Shown: positions 46,933 through 56,222, counted from the first letter of the stretch. The stretch: DNA of 64,000 nucleotides from Methylobacterium soli (GCF_008806385.1 NZ_VZZK01000006.1:124001-188000), one strand, 5' to 3'. A program made the numbers and translations. The notes: generated by a model not told the origin, from the letters alone.

Positions 46933-48699
46933 TCAGCTCGCGAGGGCGAGCTTGGCATCCTGCGTGAAGGCGGCCCCGTCGAGGATCGTCTGCTCCAGGC
47001 CGGGCGCCGCCGTCGCGAGGTTCTCGGCGAAGAAGCGGGCGAGCGCGATGCGGGCGGCATGGGCCGGGTCGGTCTCGCCGCCCTTGAGCGCCGCGCTCGC
47101 GGCGAGCCCCGCCTTGGCGAGGCAGGCGCCGCCCTGCGCCAGCCCGAACAGGCGCAGGTAGGGCGCGGCACCCGCCAAGGCCTCCTCGGGCCGGTTCGAG
47201 GTGAGGGCCTTCAGCTGGTGGCTCGTTGCCCGGTCCAGGCTCTCGATCGCGGCCCGCAGCCGGGCGGCACTGTGCCCGAAGGCGGGGCTCGCATCCTTGA
47301 GCACGCCCTCGACGACGCCGCGCATCGAGGCGATCTGGGCCCGCACCGTGGCCCCGCCGTTGAGGGGCAGCTTGCGGGCGACGAGGTCGATGGCCTGGAT
47401 CCCATTGGTGCCCTCGTAGATCGCCAGGATGCGCGCGTCGCGCAGGAGCTGGGCGGCACCGGTCTCCTCGATGAAGCCCATGCCGCCATGGACCTGGACG
47501 CCGAGCGACGTCACCTCGTTGGCAAGGTCGGTCGAGAAGGCCTTGGCGACCGGCGTCAGCAGCGAGGCGCGGTCATGGGCCGCCTTCCCTTCCGGGCCGC
47601 GGGCCGCATCGAGGGCGGCGGCCGTGAGATAGCAGATGCCGCGGGCGGCCGCCGTGCTGGCCTTCATGGTCAGGAGCATGCGCTGCACGTCGGCATGCTC
47701 GATGATCGGGCTCATCGCCTCGGTGGCGCCCGGCGCCTTGCCCTGGCGGCGCTCGCGCGCATAGGCGAGGGCCTTCTGGGTCGCGGCCTCCGCCACGGCG
47801 ACGCCCTGCAGCCCGACATTGAGGCGGGCATTGTTCATCATCGTGAACATGCAGGCGAGGCCGCGATTCTCCTCGCCGATGAGCCAGCCCGTGGCCCCGC
47901 CGCCATCCCCGAAGGACATGGAGCAGGTGGGCGAACCGTGGATGCCGAGCTTGTGCTCGATGCCCGAGCAGCGCAGGTCGTTGCGGCTCCCGTCGGGCAG
48001 CACCTTCGGGACGAGGAACAGCGAGATGCCGCGCGTGCCTGCCGGCGCGTCCTTGAGGCGGGCCAGGACGAGGTGGACGATGTTGTCCGTGAGGTCGTGC
48101 TCGCCGTAGGTGATGTAGATCTTGCTCCCGGTGATCCGGTAGCTGCCGTCGCCCGCCGGCTCGGCCCGGCTGCGCAGCGCGGCGAGGTCCGACCCCGCCT
48201 GCGGCTCGGTCAGGTTCATGGTGGCGGTCCACTCGCCGGAGACGAGCTTGTCGAGGTAGCGCGCCTTCAGGTCCTCGGAGCCGTGCTTGTCGAGCGCCTC
48301 GATCCCGCCCGCGGTGAGCAGCGGGCACAGCCCGAAGGCGAGGCTGGCGGCGTTCCACATCTCGCTGCAGGCGGCGTTGAGGAGGAGCGGCAGCTCCTGG
48401 CCGCCATGGGCGGCGGGGCCGCTGAGGCCGTTCCAGCCTCCCTCGACGAAGGCCCGGTAGGCAGCCTTCCAACCCGGCGGCGTGGTGATGGCGCCCTCCG
48501 CGAGCGGCGTCCCATGGCGGTCGCCCTTCCGGTTCAGCGGCGCGATCACGGTGTTGGCGAGCCGCGCCGCCTCGTCCAGGATCGCCTGCGCGTCCTCCAG
48601 GGTGAGGTCGCCCGCGGCGCCCCCCGCGATGGCGGCGTCGAGCCCCGCCACGTGGCGCAGGGTGAAGGCCATTTCGGCGACGGGCGCGCGATAGCTCAT
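46933..48699 (-). CDS. Acyl-CoA dehydrogenase, DmdC-type length
   Basis: A 588-residue flavin acyl-CoA dehydrogenase with the long C-terminal extension found in DmdC and related enzymes. Blocks seen are MNLTEPQAGSDLAALRSRAE, GSKIYITYGEHDLTDNIVHL, LGIHGSPTCSMSFG, FTMMNNARLNVGLQG, QVHGGMGFIEETGAAQLLRD and the terminal IYEGTNGIQAIDL. The ATG at 48699 starts MSYRAPV. It is the first gene of the minus-strand run, so its promoter is in the 153 bases before sua5. The substrate may be medium or long chain, or methylmercapto-propionyl-like, and is not assigned. Confidence 0.94.
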   Translation of the reverse strand: MSYRAPVAEMAFTLRHVAGLDAAIAGGAAGDLTLEDAQAILDEAARLANTVIAPLNRKGDRHGTPLAEGAITTPPGWKAAYRAFVEGGWNGLSGPAAHGGQELPLLLNAACSEMWNAASLAFGLCPLLTAGGIEALDKHGSEDLKARYLDKLVSGEWTATMNLTEPQAGSDLAALRSRAEPAGDGSYRITGSKIYITYGEHDLTDNIVHLVLARLKDAPAGTRGISLFLVPKVLPDGSRNDLRCSGIEHKLGIHGSPTCSMSFGDGGGATGWLIGEENRGLACMFTMMNNARLNVGLQGVAVAEAATQKALAYARERRQGKAPGATEAMSPIIEHADVQRMLLTMKASTAAARGICYLTAAALDAARGPEGKAAHDRASLLTPVAKAFSTDLANEVTSLGVQVHGGMGFIEETGAAQLLRDARILAIYEGTNGIQAIDLVARKLPLNGGATVRAQIASMRGVVEGVLKDASPAFGHSAARLRAAIESLDRATSHQLKALTSNRPEEALAGAAPYLRLFGLAQGGACLAKAGLAASAALKGGETDPAHAARIALARFFAENLATAAPGLEQTILDGAAFTQDAKLALAS

Positions 48700-48852
48700 G
48701 ATGTTCCTCCCGCGTCGTCTTCGGCGACGCTGCACAGGCCGGCCGGGTTCGGCGTTTGACGCGCCCCCCGCCCCGACGCTAGGGCGGCACGCATCCCGCC
48801 GCCGACATACGCCCGAAGGGCGCGTCCCGTCACGATCGGAGATAGTTTATAT

Positions 48853-49863
48853 ATGAACGATCTCGGGTCAATGCCCGCCGGAGCCGACTCGGAGGCGACG
48901 CGGCGCCTGCGCGCCGATCCGGCCGGACTCGCCGAGGCCGCGGGCCTGCTGAGCGCCGGGCGCCTCGTGGCCTTCCCGACCGAGACGGTCTACGGGCTCG
49001 GGGCGGATGCCACCGACCCGGCCGCCGTCGCGCGCATCTTCGCCGCCAAGGCGCGCCCGAGCTTCAATCCCCTGATCGCGCATCTGCCCGAGGGCGTGGC
49101 CGCCCGGCGCGAGGGCGCCTTCGACCGAGCGGCGGAGCAGCTCGCGGAGGCGTTCTGGCCGGGTCCTCTCACGCTGGTGGTGCCCGCGACCGCCGGGACC
49201 AGCGTCTGCGACCTCGCCCGCGCCGGCCTGCCGAGCCTCGCCCTGAGGGTGCCCGGGAGCCCCCTCGCCCAGGAGCTGCTGCGGCGCGTCGGCCGCCCGG
49301 TGGCGGCGCCGTCCGCTAACCGGTCCGGACGCGTCAGCCCGACCCTGCCCGAGCATGTCCTTTCCGATCTCGACGGGCGCATCGCCGCGATCCTCGACGG
49401 CGGGCCGGCCGCGGTCGGCGTCGAATCGACGGTGGTGGCCTGCCTCGGGGGGACGCCGCGCCTGCTGCGCCCCGGCGGCATCACGCGCGAGGATCTGCGC
49501 GCGGTGCTCGGGAGCGCGATCGCCGATGCGGGTGCCGTGGATGCGGGCCAGCCGATCGGGCCCGGGCTCCTCGCGTCGCATTACGCGCCGCGCGCCCGGG
49601 TCCGGCTTGAAGCCCGCCGGATCGCCCCGGGCGAGGCAGCCCTGCTGTTCGGCGGAGTGGCGCCGGAGGGTCTGGCTGAGGCGGCGGCGGCGTTCGACCT
49701 CAGCCCGGGGGCGGATCTGGTCGAGGCGGCGGCGGGATTGTTCGCGGCCCTGCGCCGCCTCGACGCCTCGGGCGCCGCGGTGATCGCGGTCGGGCCGATC
49801 CCCGATACGGGGCTCGGCGAGGCGATCAATGACCGCCTGCGGCGGGCCGCGGCACCGCGCTGA
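48853..49863 (+). CDS. L-threonylcarbamoyladenylate synthase (Sua5/YwlC)
   Basis: A 336-residue Sua5-type enzyme that makes threonylcarbamoyl-AMP for tRNA t6A37. The YrdC core has GRLVAFPTETVYGLGADATD, KARPSFNPLIAHL, WPGPLTLVVPA, ALRVPGSPLAQELL, APSANRSGRVSPT and VGVESTVVACLGGTPRLLRP. The C-terminal Sua5 extension (GPGLLASHYAPRARV) distinguishes it from short YrdC. It starts at ATG 48853 and is divergent from the acyl-CoA dehydrogenase gene. Two tandem terminators follow. Confidence 0.95.
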   Translation: MNDLGSMPAGADSEATRRLRADPAGLAEAAGLLSAGRLVAFPTETVYGLGADATDPAAVARIFAAKARPSFNPLIAHLPEGVAARREGAFDRAAEQLAEAFWPGPLTLVVPATAGTSVCDLARAGLPSLALRVPGSPLAQELLRRVGRPVAAPSANRSGRVSPTLPEHVLSDLDGRIAAILDGGPAAVGVESTVVACLGGTPRLLRPGGITREDLRAVLGSAIADAGAVDAGQPIGPGLLASHYAPRARVRLEARRIAPGEAALLFGGVAPEGLAEAAAAFDLSPGADLVEAAAGLFAALRRLDASGAAVIAVGPIPDTGLGEAINDRLRRAAAPR

Positions 49864-49921
49864 TATTTTTTTCGCCGATTTGCCGGAACCGATTCGGCCG
49901 GTGCCGTGTTGATGGTTCACG

Positions 49922-49952
49922 AAGGCCAGTTCAGCCCCCAATGGCCTTTTTC
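49922..49952 (+). terminator. Intrinsic terminator 1 after sua5
   Basis: aaggcca (49922-49928) and tggcctt (49942-49948) form a 7-bp stem with a T-run (49947-49951). Confidence 0.65.
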
Positions 49953-49957
49953 CTTCC

Positions 49958-49986
49958 AAGGCTCGGAGTGATCCGAGCCTTTTTTC
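49958..49986 (+). terminator. Intrinsic terminator 2 after sua5
   Basis: aaggctcgga (49958-49967) and tccgagcctt (49972-49981) form a perfect 10-bp stem with a gtga loop and a T-rich tract. It is only oriented to stop plus-strand transcription, toward the wrbA end. Confidence 0.85.
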
Positions 49987-49995
49987 TTGTCCGCC

Positions 49996-50595
49996 TTAGC
50001 TGGCCAGTTTCGCCGCGATCCCGGCGACGTGGCGGCCCTGGAAGCGGGCTCCGTCGAGCTCGACCTGCGAGGGCTGGCGGCTTCCGTCCCCGTCCGCGAT
50101 CGTGGTGGCGCCGTAGGGCGTGTTGCCCTTCACAGTCTCGACGCCGGTCTGCCCCGCGAAGGCGTAGGGCAGGCCCACGATCACCATGCCGTGATGCAGC
50201 ATCACCGTGTGGAAGCTCGTGAGCGTCGTCTCCTGGCCGCCATGCTGGGACGCCGTGGAGGTGAAGGCCGAGCCGACCTTGCCCACGAGCTTGCCCTGGG
50301 CCCAGAGGCCTCCGGTCTGGTCGAGGAACTGCTTCATCTGCGCGGCCATGTTGCCGAAGCGGGTCGGCGTCCCGAAGATGATCGCGTCGTAGTCGCTGAG
50401 CTCGCCAGGATCGGCGATCGGGGCCTGCTGGTCGAGCTTGTAGTGGAACTGCTTGGCGACCTCCTCGGGCACCAGTTCCGGGACCCGCTTCAGGCTGACC
50501 TCGGCGCCCGCCTCGCGCGCGCCCTCGGCCGCCGCCTGCGCCATCTGCTCCACATGGCCCCAGGACGAGTAGTAGAGCACCAGAACCTTCGCCAT
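49996..50595 (-). CDS. wrbA: NAD(P)H:quinone oxidoreductase WrbA
   Basis: A 199-residue flavodoxin-like FMN quinone reductase. It has the phosphate-binding [20 protein letters not shown], WrbA-specific [20 protein letters not shown] and [20 protein letters not shown], and [10 protein letters not shown]. WrbA reduces quinones by two electrons, avoiding semiquinone radicals. The ATG at 50595 has GAGGAG upstream. It is divergent from a LysR gene with 149 bases between, so that regulator may control it. Confidence 0.95.
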   Translation of the reverse strand: MAKVLVLYYSSWGHVEQMAQAAAEGAREAGAEVSLKRVPELVPEEVAKQFHYKLDQQAPIADPGELSDYDAIIFGTPTRFGNMAAQMKQFLDQTGGLWAQGKLVGKVGSAFTSTASQHGGQETTLTSFHTVMLHHGMVIVGLPYAFAGQTGVETVKGNTPYGATTIADGDGSRQPSQVELDGARFQGRHVAGIAAKLAS

Positions 50596-50744
50596 CGCAC
50601 GATCTCCTCTGCGCATTCCGGCCGGCTCGACGCCGGCGCCACCTCCACCCGGTATCGGCCATTCCGGGCCTTGCTGAAATGCCCTGGCGCGCAAGAACAT
50701 GCTTGCGTATTTGCAAGGTCGGAAACGCGGAGGGGCCGGGAACG

Positions 50745-51632
50745 ATGCCGCTGGCCTGGGACGATTTCCGATTGGTGAAGGCCGTGGCGGACCGGGGCGG
50801 CCTGACGCAGGCGGCCGAGCATCTCGGCATCAACCATTCCACGGCCTTCCGTCGGCTCGCGGCGATCGAGGGCGCCCTCGATGCGCGCCTGTTCGAGCGC
50901 CACCGCTCCGGCTACGTCCCGACGCCGGCTGGGACCGCCATGCTGGCGGCGGCGGGCCGGATGGACGAGGACGTCGCCCGCTTCACCCGCGAGGTGGCCG
51001 GCAAGGCGCAGACGCCGGCCGGGGCCTTGCGCATCACCACCGCGGCGAGCTTCGTCACGGGCGTCCTCCTGCCGATGCTCGGCCGCTTCGCCAAAGCCTA
51101 TCCGCTGATCCGCCTCGACGTCGTGGTGTCGGAGGAAGCGCTGAACCTGTCGCGGCGCGACGCCGACGTGGCGATCCGCGCGAGCGACAACCCGCCGCCC
51201 ACCCTCGTGGGCCGGCGCCTGGCCGGCATCGCCTGGGCGATCTACGGCCGCGCCGCCGACGGGCCCGACCTGCGGGAGCGGACCTGGGTGTCCCCGAGCG
51301 AGGCGGTCGCGGGCGGCGCCCATGCCCGGTTCGTGCGGGCACGCGCCGGGCCGGACGGAATCGCGCTTCAGCTCAACACGGTGCTGGGTCTGGCGGAGGC
51401 GATCGAGGCCGGGATTGGGATCGGGCCGCTGCCCTGCCTGCAGGGCGATTCCTGCCCGTCCCTGATGCGCCTCTCCGGGCCGGAGGCGGAGCTCGCCAGC
51501 ACGCTCTGGCTGCTCACGCACCCGGACCTGCGCCACGCCCCGCGGGTGCGGGCCTTCATGGATTTCGTCGGCGACGAGATGAGCGCCCGCCGCGCCGCGT
51601 TCGAGGGGCGGCGCGCGCCGGAGCCTACTTGA
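50745..51632 (+). CDS. LysR-family transcriptional regulator
   Basis: A 295-residue LysR regulator. The N-terminal winged HTH is [20 protein letters not shown] followed by [20 protein letters not shown] and [15 protein letters not shown]. The C-terminal effector domain has [20 protein letters not shown] and the usual hinge strands. It is divergent from wrbA, so autorepression and wrbA control are plausible. A GGAGGGG-like site precedes the ATG at 50745. Its stop overlaps the convergent greA-like gene by eight bases. Confidence 0.93.
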   Translation: MPLAWDDFRLVKAVADRGGLTQAAEHLGINHSTAFRRLAAIEGALDARLFERHRSGYVPTPAGTAMLAAAGRMDEDVARFTREVAGKAQTPAGALRITTAASFVTGVLLPMLGRFAKAYPLIRLDVVVSEEALNLSRRDADVAIRASDNPPPTLVGRRLAGIAWAIYGRAADGPDLRERTWVSPSEAVAGGAHARFVRARAGPDGIALQLNTVLGLAEAIEAGIGIGPLPCLQGDSCPSLMRLSGPEAELASTLWLLTHPDLRHAPRVRAFMDFVGDEMSARRAAFEGRRAPEPT

Positions 51633-52086
51633 TGTCGGTGATCTCGGCCTCGTGGCCGTTCACCGCGACGACGTCGCCGATGCTCTTGCCGGTCAGGGCC
51701 CGGGCCAGCGGCGCGACGTAGGAGATCGAGCCCTTCGTCGGGTCCGCCTCGTCCTCGCCGACGATCCGGAAGGTCTGGCGCGTATCGTCCTCGCGCCGGA
51801 TCGTGACGATCGATCCGAAATGCACGGTGTCGCCCTCGACCCGCTCGACGAGCTGGGCCGTGCCGAGCCGCGCGTTCCAGTAATGCAGGTCGCGGGCGAT
51901 GCGGGCGCTGTCGGCCTTGTTGTCGTGGTTGACCCGGCTCGATTCGGCCTGAAGCCGCTTCACCTCGGCCTCGATCTGCGCGAGGCCTTCGGGCGTGACG
52001 AAATTGGTGTGGGGCGAGATGGGCCGGTCCGGCAGGTCCTCGAAGGCTTCCCCGCCCTCACGCTCGCGAACGAATGCAATGCTCAT
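51625..52086 (-). CDS. GreA/GreB family transcription factor
   Basis: A 153-residue Gre-type factor that rescues backtracked RNA polymerase. The N-terminal coiled coil (PEGLAQIEAEVKRLQAESSR, DSARIARDLHYWNARLGTAQ) and C-terminal FKBP-like domain (IVTIRREDDTRQTFRIVGED, SYVAPLARALTGKSIGDVVA) are clear. A ten-base direct repeat flanks the start codon. The ATG at 52086 gives MSIAFVRERE. It is distinct from canonical GreA in its longer N-terminal tail. Confidence 0.9.
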   Translation of the reverse strand: MSIAFVREREGGEAFEDLPDRPISPHTNFVTPEGLAQIEAEVKRLQAESSRVNHDNKADSARIARDLHYWNARLGTAQLVERVEGDTVHFGSIVTIRREDDTRQTFRIVGEDEADPTKGSISYVAPLARALTGKSIGDVVAVNGHEAEITDIK

Positions 52087-52135
52087 AAAAAATGCAATGC
52101 GGCGGAACCGTTCAGGTTCCGCGCTGCACCGAGCC

Positions 52136-53122
52136 TCACGCCATTTCCACGACGACCCGCCCACGGATCTCCCCGGCCAGGATCGCCTCCGCGAGATTCC
52201 CGACCTCGGCGAGGCCCACCCGCGTGGTCATGGCGGCGAGAGGCCCGGCATCGAGGTCGCGGGCGAGGCGCGCCCAGGCCGCGCGGCGCTTGGCGATGGG
52301 CGTGGTGACGCTGTTGATCCCGAGAAGCGAGACGCCGCGCAGGATGGAGGGCGCCACCGAGGCCGGCAGGTCCATGCCCTGCGCCAAGCCGCAGGCCGCG
52401 ATTGCCCCGTCCGCCCGGGTCATCGCCAGGAGGTTGGCCAGCGTCGTGGAGCCGACCGCGTCGATGCCGGCGGCCCAGCGCTCCTTGGCAAGGGGCTTTG
52501 CGGAGCCGGACAGCTCGGTCCGGTCGAGGATCTCCGCCGCGCCGAGACCGCGCAGGTACGCGGCTTCCCCGGGGCGTCCCGTCGCCGCGACGACGTGCCA
52601 GCCGGCCCGCGCCAGGAGCGCCACCGCGATCGAGCCGACGCCGCCCGAGGCGCCGGTCACCACCGCCGGGCCGGCCTCCGGGCGCAGGCCGTGATGCTCC
52701 AGCGCCATCAGAGCCAGCATGGCGGTGAAGCCGGCGGTGCCGATCGCCATGGCGTGTTCGGGGGAGAGGCCCTCGGGCAGGGGCACGAGCCAGTCGCCCG
52801 GCACGCGCGCCTTCTCCGCATAGGCGCCGAGATGCGTCTCGCCGACGCCCCAGCCGGTGAGGAGAACCGGCTGTCCGGGCGCGTAGTCGGGATGCTGCGA
52901 GGTCTCGACGATCCCGGCGAAATCGATGCCCGGGATCATGGGGAAGCGGCGCACGATCGGCGCGCGGCCGGTCAGCGCCAGCCCGTCCTTGTAGTTCAGC
53001 GTCGAGTGCGTGATCCGCACCGTGACGTCGCCGTCCATCAGGTCGGCCTCGTCGAAATCCCGGAAGGCGAGGCGCTGCCCGTCCGCGACCCGATCGATCA
53101 CCCAGGCCTTGAATGTCGCCAC
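52136..53122 (-). CDS. acuI: Acrylyl-CoA reductase AcuI/YhdH family
   Basis: A 328-residue medium-chain reductase of the AcuI/YhdH subgroup, NADPH-dependent reducers of acrylyl-CoA to propionyl-CoA. Motifs are STLNYKDGLALTGRAPIVRR, IPGIDFAGIVETSQHP, VTGASGGVGSIAVALLARAG and INSVTTPIAKRRAAW. The GTG start at 53122 has GGGAGG upstream. In Methylobacteriaceae, acrylyl-CoA and propionyl-CoA chemistry is shared with the ethylmalonyl-CoA pathway, and pccB lies 8 kb away. The link is inference. Confidence 0.9.
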   Translation of the reverse strand: MATFKAWVIDRVADGQRLAFRDFDEADLMDGDVTVRITHSTLNYKDGLALTGRAPIVRRFPMIPGIDFAGIVETSQHPDYAPGQPVLLTGWGVGETHLGAYAEKARVPGDWLVPLPEGLSPEHAMAIGTAGFTAMLALMALEHHGLRPEAGPAVVTGASGGVGSIAVALLARAGWHVVAATGRPGEAAYLRGLGAAEILDRTELSGSAKPLAKERWAAGIDAVGSTTLANLLAMTRADGAIAACGLAQGMDLPASVAPSILRGVSLLGINSVTTPIAKRRAAWARLARDLDAGPLAAMTTRVGLAEVGNLAEAILAGEIRGRVVVEMA

Positions 53123-53234
53123 GCCCGCCTCCCGCCTCGGATCACCTCCGGGGCGACCTGTGGCGGCGCCGGTCAGGATCAATGCCGCCAGGCCGGCGGT
53201 GGCCGGCGGCCCAGCGGGGCCGACGGCCTTGATC

Positions 53235-53825
53235 TCAGTAGCCGTCGTAGATGCTGCCGCGGGAGAAGCCGAGGCCGACGCCGATATCGGCCGAGCTCGC
53301 GCCCGTGATCCCCAGCGCGTCCGGGATCGATCCGATGAGGGGGCCGCCGGGGCCCGGCCCGTAACCGGGGCTCCCGCCGTAGCCCACCGGCACCCAGCCG
53401 GAGCGCGCGGGCTGCACCAGGACACGCCGGCTGACGCTGGCATATTCCGGCGGCAGGGTCTCCGGGATGCTCTGGGCGGGCTGCACCAGGACGCGGCGCG
53501 TCTGCACCGCGTATCGCGGCGGCGTCGTGACCCAGCAGCCGATCAATTCGCCGTAGGGGCCGCGGCTGGTCTGCCAGAAGCGGCCGCCCGGCGAGACGAG
53601 GACGCGCTCCGACACCGTGTCGTAGATCGGCGGCGTGGTGCGGTAGATCGTGCGGGGCGGACGCACCAGCACGTTCTCCGAGACGGTGTCGAAGACCGGG
53701 GGCGTGGTGACGCGTCGGTAGCATTCCGCGCCGTAGCAGCCGCCGGCCTGGGCGGTGGGAGCGAGGGCGACGGCGCCAGCGAGCGCGGCGAGCAGGATGG
53801 TGAGACGGGTGACCGGCGCGGTCAT
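53235..53825 (-). CDS. Exported protein with four TTPP/RVLVxP repeats
   Basis: A 196-residue exported protein with a signal peptide (about 1-26, ending TAQAGG). The mature part has four tandem beta-like repeats with consensus TTPPxYxTVSxRVLVxP: TTPPVFDTVSENVLVRP, TTPPIYDTVSERVLVSP, TTPPRYAVQTRRVLVQP and LPPEYASVSRRVLVQP. The C-terminal tail is Gly-rich. Similar VSERVLV-type repeats occur in envelope proteins of the OmpA group. Two Cys near the N-terminus (GGCYGAECY) may form a disulfide. Function unknown. The ATG at 53825 fits the signal peptide. Confidence 0.8.
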   Translation of the reverse strand: MTAPVTRLTILLAALAGAVALAPTAQAGGCYGAECYRRVTTPPVFDTVSENVLVRPPRTIYRTTPPIYDTVSERVLVSPGGRFWQTSRGPYGELIGCWVTTPPRYAVQTRRVLVQPAQSIPETLPPEYASVSRRVLVQPARSGWVPVGYGGSPGYGPGPGGPLIGSIPDALGITGASSADIGVGLGFSRGSIYDGY

Positions 53826-54176
53826 GACGGATCCTCGGGCTGTACAAGCAAGACGAACGTGATGTGGCGCGAGCGATGCGCACATCTCGACGTACTAGAG
53901 GCCGTCAAGTTGCAGTTCAGGCAAGATCAATTGCCTGGCAGGGTAAAGTTAACCCTCGGTTAGGACTACGCAGCGATGGCGGTACTTAAGCAGATCTGTG
54001 GATGAACCGAGCGACGTTGTTAGGGTTAATGTTTCGGGCTTCGCGGCGGACGCTGATTTTGCGATGCAGGCCCGCGCGCCGCGTGCGGCCATCGATGGCC
54101 TCGTTGCGGCGAGGGGGCGAGGTCCGGGGGGCCGAACGGCCCGGTCAGGCGCGCCAGCTTGTGGGCCTCGGCGCGC
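53826..54176. other. Gene-free region with CtrA-like motif
   Basis: These 351 bases hold no supported gene. At 53949-53963 the sequence reads TTAA-ccctcgg-TTAG, one base from the CtrA consensus TTAA-N7-TTAA. It is 125 bases upstream of the four-repeat protein. It could allow cell-cycle control of that gene, but one motif is weak evidence. Confidence 0.35.
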
Positions 54177-55397
54177 TCAGGTCTGCCCGCGCTTCAGCTG
54201 GTAGAAGATGTGCCGCCCGATCACGTCCATCTTCTTGAGGCGGCGCGACCAAGTCGGGCGCACGTAATCGGCGTGGTAATGGGTCGCGTTGCCGACCTCG
54301 CTCAGGTAGGTGCGGCCCTCGATGACCGAGCGCGCGATGCGGGTGGCGCTCTGCCACGAGGACGCGTCGGTGATGCGCAGGGACTTGCCCTCGCAGGCGA
54401 AGGAGAACTGGCACCCCATGTAGCGGTGCCGGTTCTGGTAGACGACGCCGCAGACATTGGCCGGGTAGAGGCCGCTCTTCACCCGGTTGAGCACCACCTG
54501 GGCGACGGCGGCCTGGCCATCCTCGGGCTCGCTGCGGGCCTCGAAATAGACCGCCTCCGCGAGGCAGCGCTGCTCGCGATCCATCGCGTCGGGCTCGATC
54601 AGGTCGGCGTAGCGGTGGCGCGCGCTGTCGGCCGCGGCGCCGGGCGCGGCCGGCTCGGGGCGTTCGCCGCGTAGCGAGAAGCCCGGCAGGGCGAGGCTCG
54701 CGGCCGCGACCTCGATCGGGATCGCGTCGGCCGGGGCGGGCGTCGTCGAGGACAGGGCGACCGCGCGGGGAATGGCGGGCGTCGAGCCGTCGTGGCGCTC
54801 CTCGGGCGTGCGGTCGGCGACGGCCTCGCCCGTGGAGGCGGCGCTGTCCGTCCCCGTGGTCAGGCCGAGATCGGGGACGGGCACGAAGCCGAGATCCGGC
54901 TCGAGCTCGGGGTTCCAGGTCGCGGGCCCGGGCGTCAGGAGGCCGCTCACCGAATGCGTCAGGTTGGCGAAGACCAGGGAGGTGCCGGTCTCGCGGAGCG
55001 CGCCGGCGCTGCGCGCGAAGCTCGGGCCCGGCGCGAGCGCCGCGCCGCTCTTGCCGGCGCGCTGCACCACCGGGAAGACGCGGGCCTGGGCCTTGAGCTC
55101 GGGGCGCAGCGGCTCCTCGCCGATCCGGACCGCCGCGACGGCCGCGTCGGCCCGGCCGATGGCCAGGAGCGTCGCGGCGCCGTCATGCAGGCCCGTCGTG
55201 CCGATGAGCGCCGTGCCGGGGGGCAGCGCCGGGACGATGCGGGCATCCCGCTCCGGCATCAGGCTGGAGCCGATGGCGCTCTCGGTGCCGGCCGTCGCCG
55301 TGAAGGAGACGAGCAGGCCCATCCCGGCGACCCAGGGGGTGAAGGCCGTGCCGAGCCAGTTCAGGCTCGTTCTGCGTCGAACTCGTCTCGTACTCAC
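54177..55397 (-). CDS. Cell wall hydrolase, SleB domain
   Basis: A 406-residue exported protein. The N-terminus has a single hydrophobic segment (about 15-36) and then a long low-complexity Ala/Pro/Gly region to about 255. The C-terminal SleB-type domain (QRCLAEAVYFEARSEPEDGQ, AVAQVVLNRVKSGLYPANVC, GCQFSFACEGK, NATHYHADYVRPTW) carries the catalytic Glu in YFEARSE. Such lytic transglycosylase-like enzymes cleave peptidoglycan glycan. The hydrophobic segment may be a signal anchor. It lies 164 bases downstream of the Cys-cluster gene, after a terminator. Confidence 0.93.
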   Translation of the reverse strand: MSTRRVRRRTSLNWLGTAFTPWVAGMGLLVSFTATAGTESAIGSSLMPERDARIVPALPPGTALIGTTGLHDGAATLLAIGRADAAVAAVRIGEEPLRPELKAQARVFPVVQRAGKSGAALAPGPSFARSAGALRETGTSLVFANLTHSVSGLLTPGPATWNPELEPDLGFVPVPDLGLTTGTDSAASTGEAVADRTPEERHDGSTPAIPRAVALSSTTPAPADAIPIEVAAASLALPGFSLRGERPEPAAPGAAADSARHRYADLIEPDAMDREQRCLAEAVYFEARSEPEDGQAAVAQVVLNRVKSGLYPANVCGVVYQNRHRYMGCQFSFACEGKSLRITDASSWQSATRIARSVIEGRTYLSEVGNATHYHADYVRPTWSRRLKKMDVIGRHIFYQLKRGQT

Positions 55398-55503
55398 GCC
55401 GAACCGACCCGTACCCGAATGCCACGCCCGGCCAGCATCGCCCCGCTTTGCGGAAATGCCAGGACCGGTTCCCCGTTATCGCGCGGTATGGTTGCGGGCT
55501 GGT

Positions 55504-55525
55504 TAAAAGGTGCCGTTCGGCACCT
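55504..55525 (-). terminator. Intrinsic terminator after Cys-cluster gene
   Basis: On the minus strand aggtgcc-gaac-ggcacct (55525-55508) is followed by TTTT. It separates the Cys-cluster gene from the SleB gene. Confidence 0.7.
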
Positions 55526-55561
55526 GTCACAAGTTGCGTCAATCGGGAGCGCAGCGGCGGC

Positions 55562-56116
55562 TCAGGCCGCCCGCACCTTCTCGACCTCGACCACCGGCCC
55601 CGCCGGCGTCATCCGATCGCGGGCGACGAGGCGGTCGCCCGGCTCGAAGATTCCGAGGGGCACGTCGCGGTCCGGGAGCACCACGGTGGTTGACTTGTTG
55701 AGGTGGACGAGGACGTGGCGCCTCTGCGGGAGCGAGGCCACGGCCCAGCGCTTGAGCTGGCCGTAATAGGGCTCGCGCCGCCAAGCATTCGGCTGGCCGG
55801 GATCGACCTGGACGTTCATGTGGCGCGAGACCGGATCGAGGCTGAGGACCAGCTTGGCGCGGTCGGGCTTCCATTCGGGACCGAGCCAGGCCTCCGTCAT
55901 CCAGAGGCAGTGGAAGGCGCGGCAATGGTCGGGCCGGGTCGCGTGGATGGCGCAGCCGCGCCCCTGCTGGGTGTGGCGGCACCATTGGCCCGCGACGCTC
56001 TCCACCGCCGGCACGTCGTAGACCTTGCAGCACAACGTGCAGGTGCCGCAGGACCGGCCCGCCGCCGGGTGGGCCACGATGGTTGCAGGATCGAGCATCG
56101 CGAGGCTGAACTTCAC
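55562..56116 (-). CDS. YkgJ-family cysteine-cluster protein
   Basis: A 184-residue protein with cysteines at 23, 26, 29, 30, 46, 55, 65 and 70 (CGTCTLCC, then HCRAFHC), the pattern of the YkgJ/CxxCxxCC zinc- or iron-sulfur-binding family. The C-terminal part is beta-rich and lacks motifs. No enzymatic function is established for the family. It starts at ATG 56116, divergent from an aminotransferase gene. Confidence 0.88.
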   Translation of the reverse strand: MKFSLAMLDPATIVAHPAAGRSCGTCTLCCKVYDVPAVESVAGQWCRHTQQGRGCAIHATRPDHCRAFHCLWMTEAWLGPEWKPDRAKLVLSLDPVSRHMNVQVDPGQPNAWRREPYYGQLKRWAVASLPQRRHVLVHLNKSTTVVLPDRDVPLGIFEPGDRLVARDRMTPAGPVVEVEKVRAA

Positions 56117-56222
56117 CGGGGATGGTCACGGGGCGTCGGGGCGCCGCGCTTGGCCTGGGTTTCTAGGGCGGCATCGGGCCGGTAGTGTGGCGGATCTCCC
56201 CGCTTCGACCCCGGAAGGCTTC

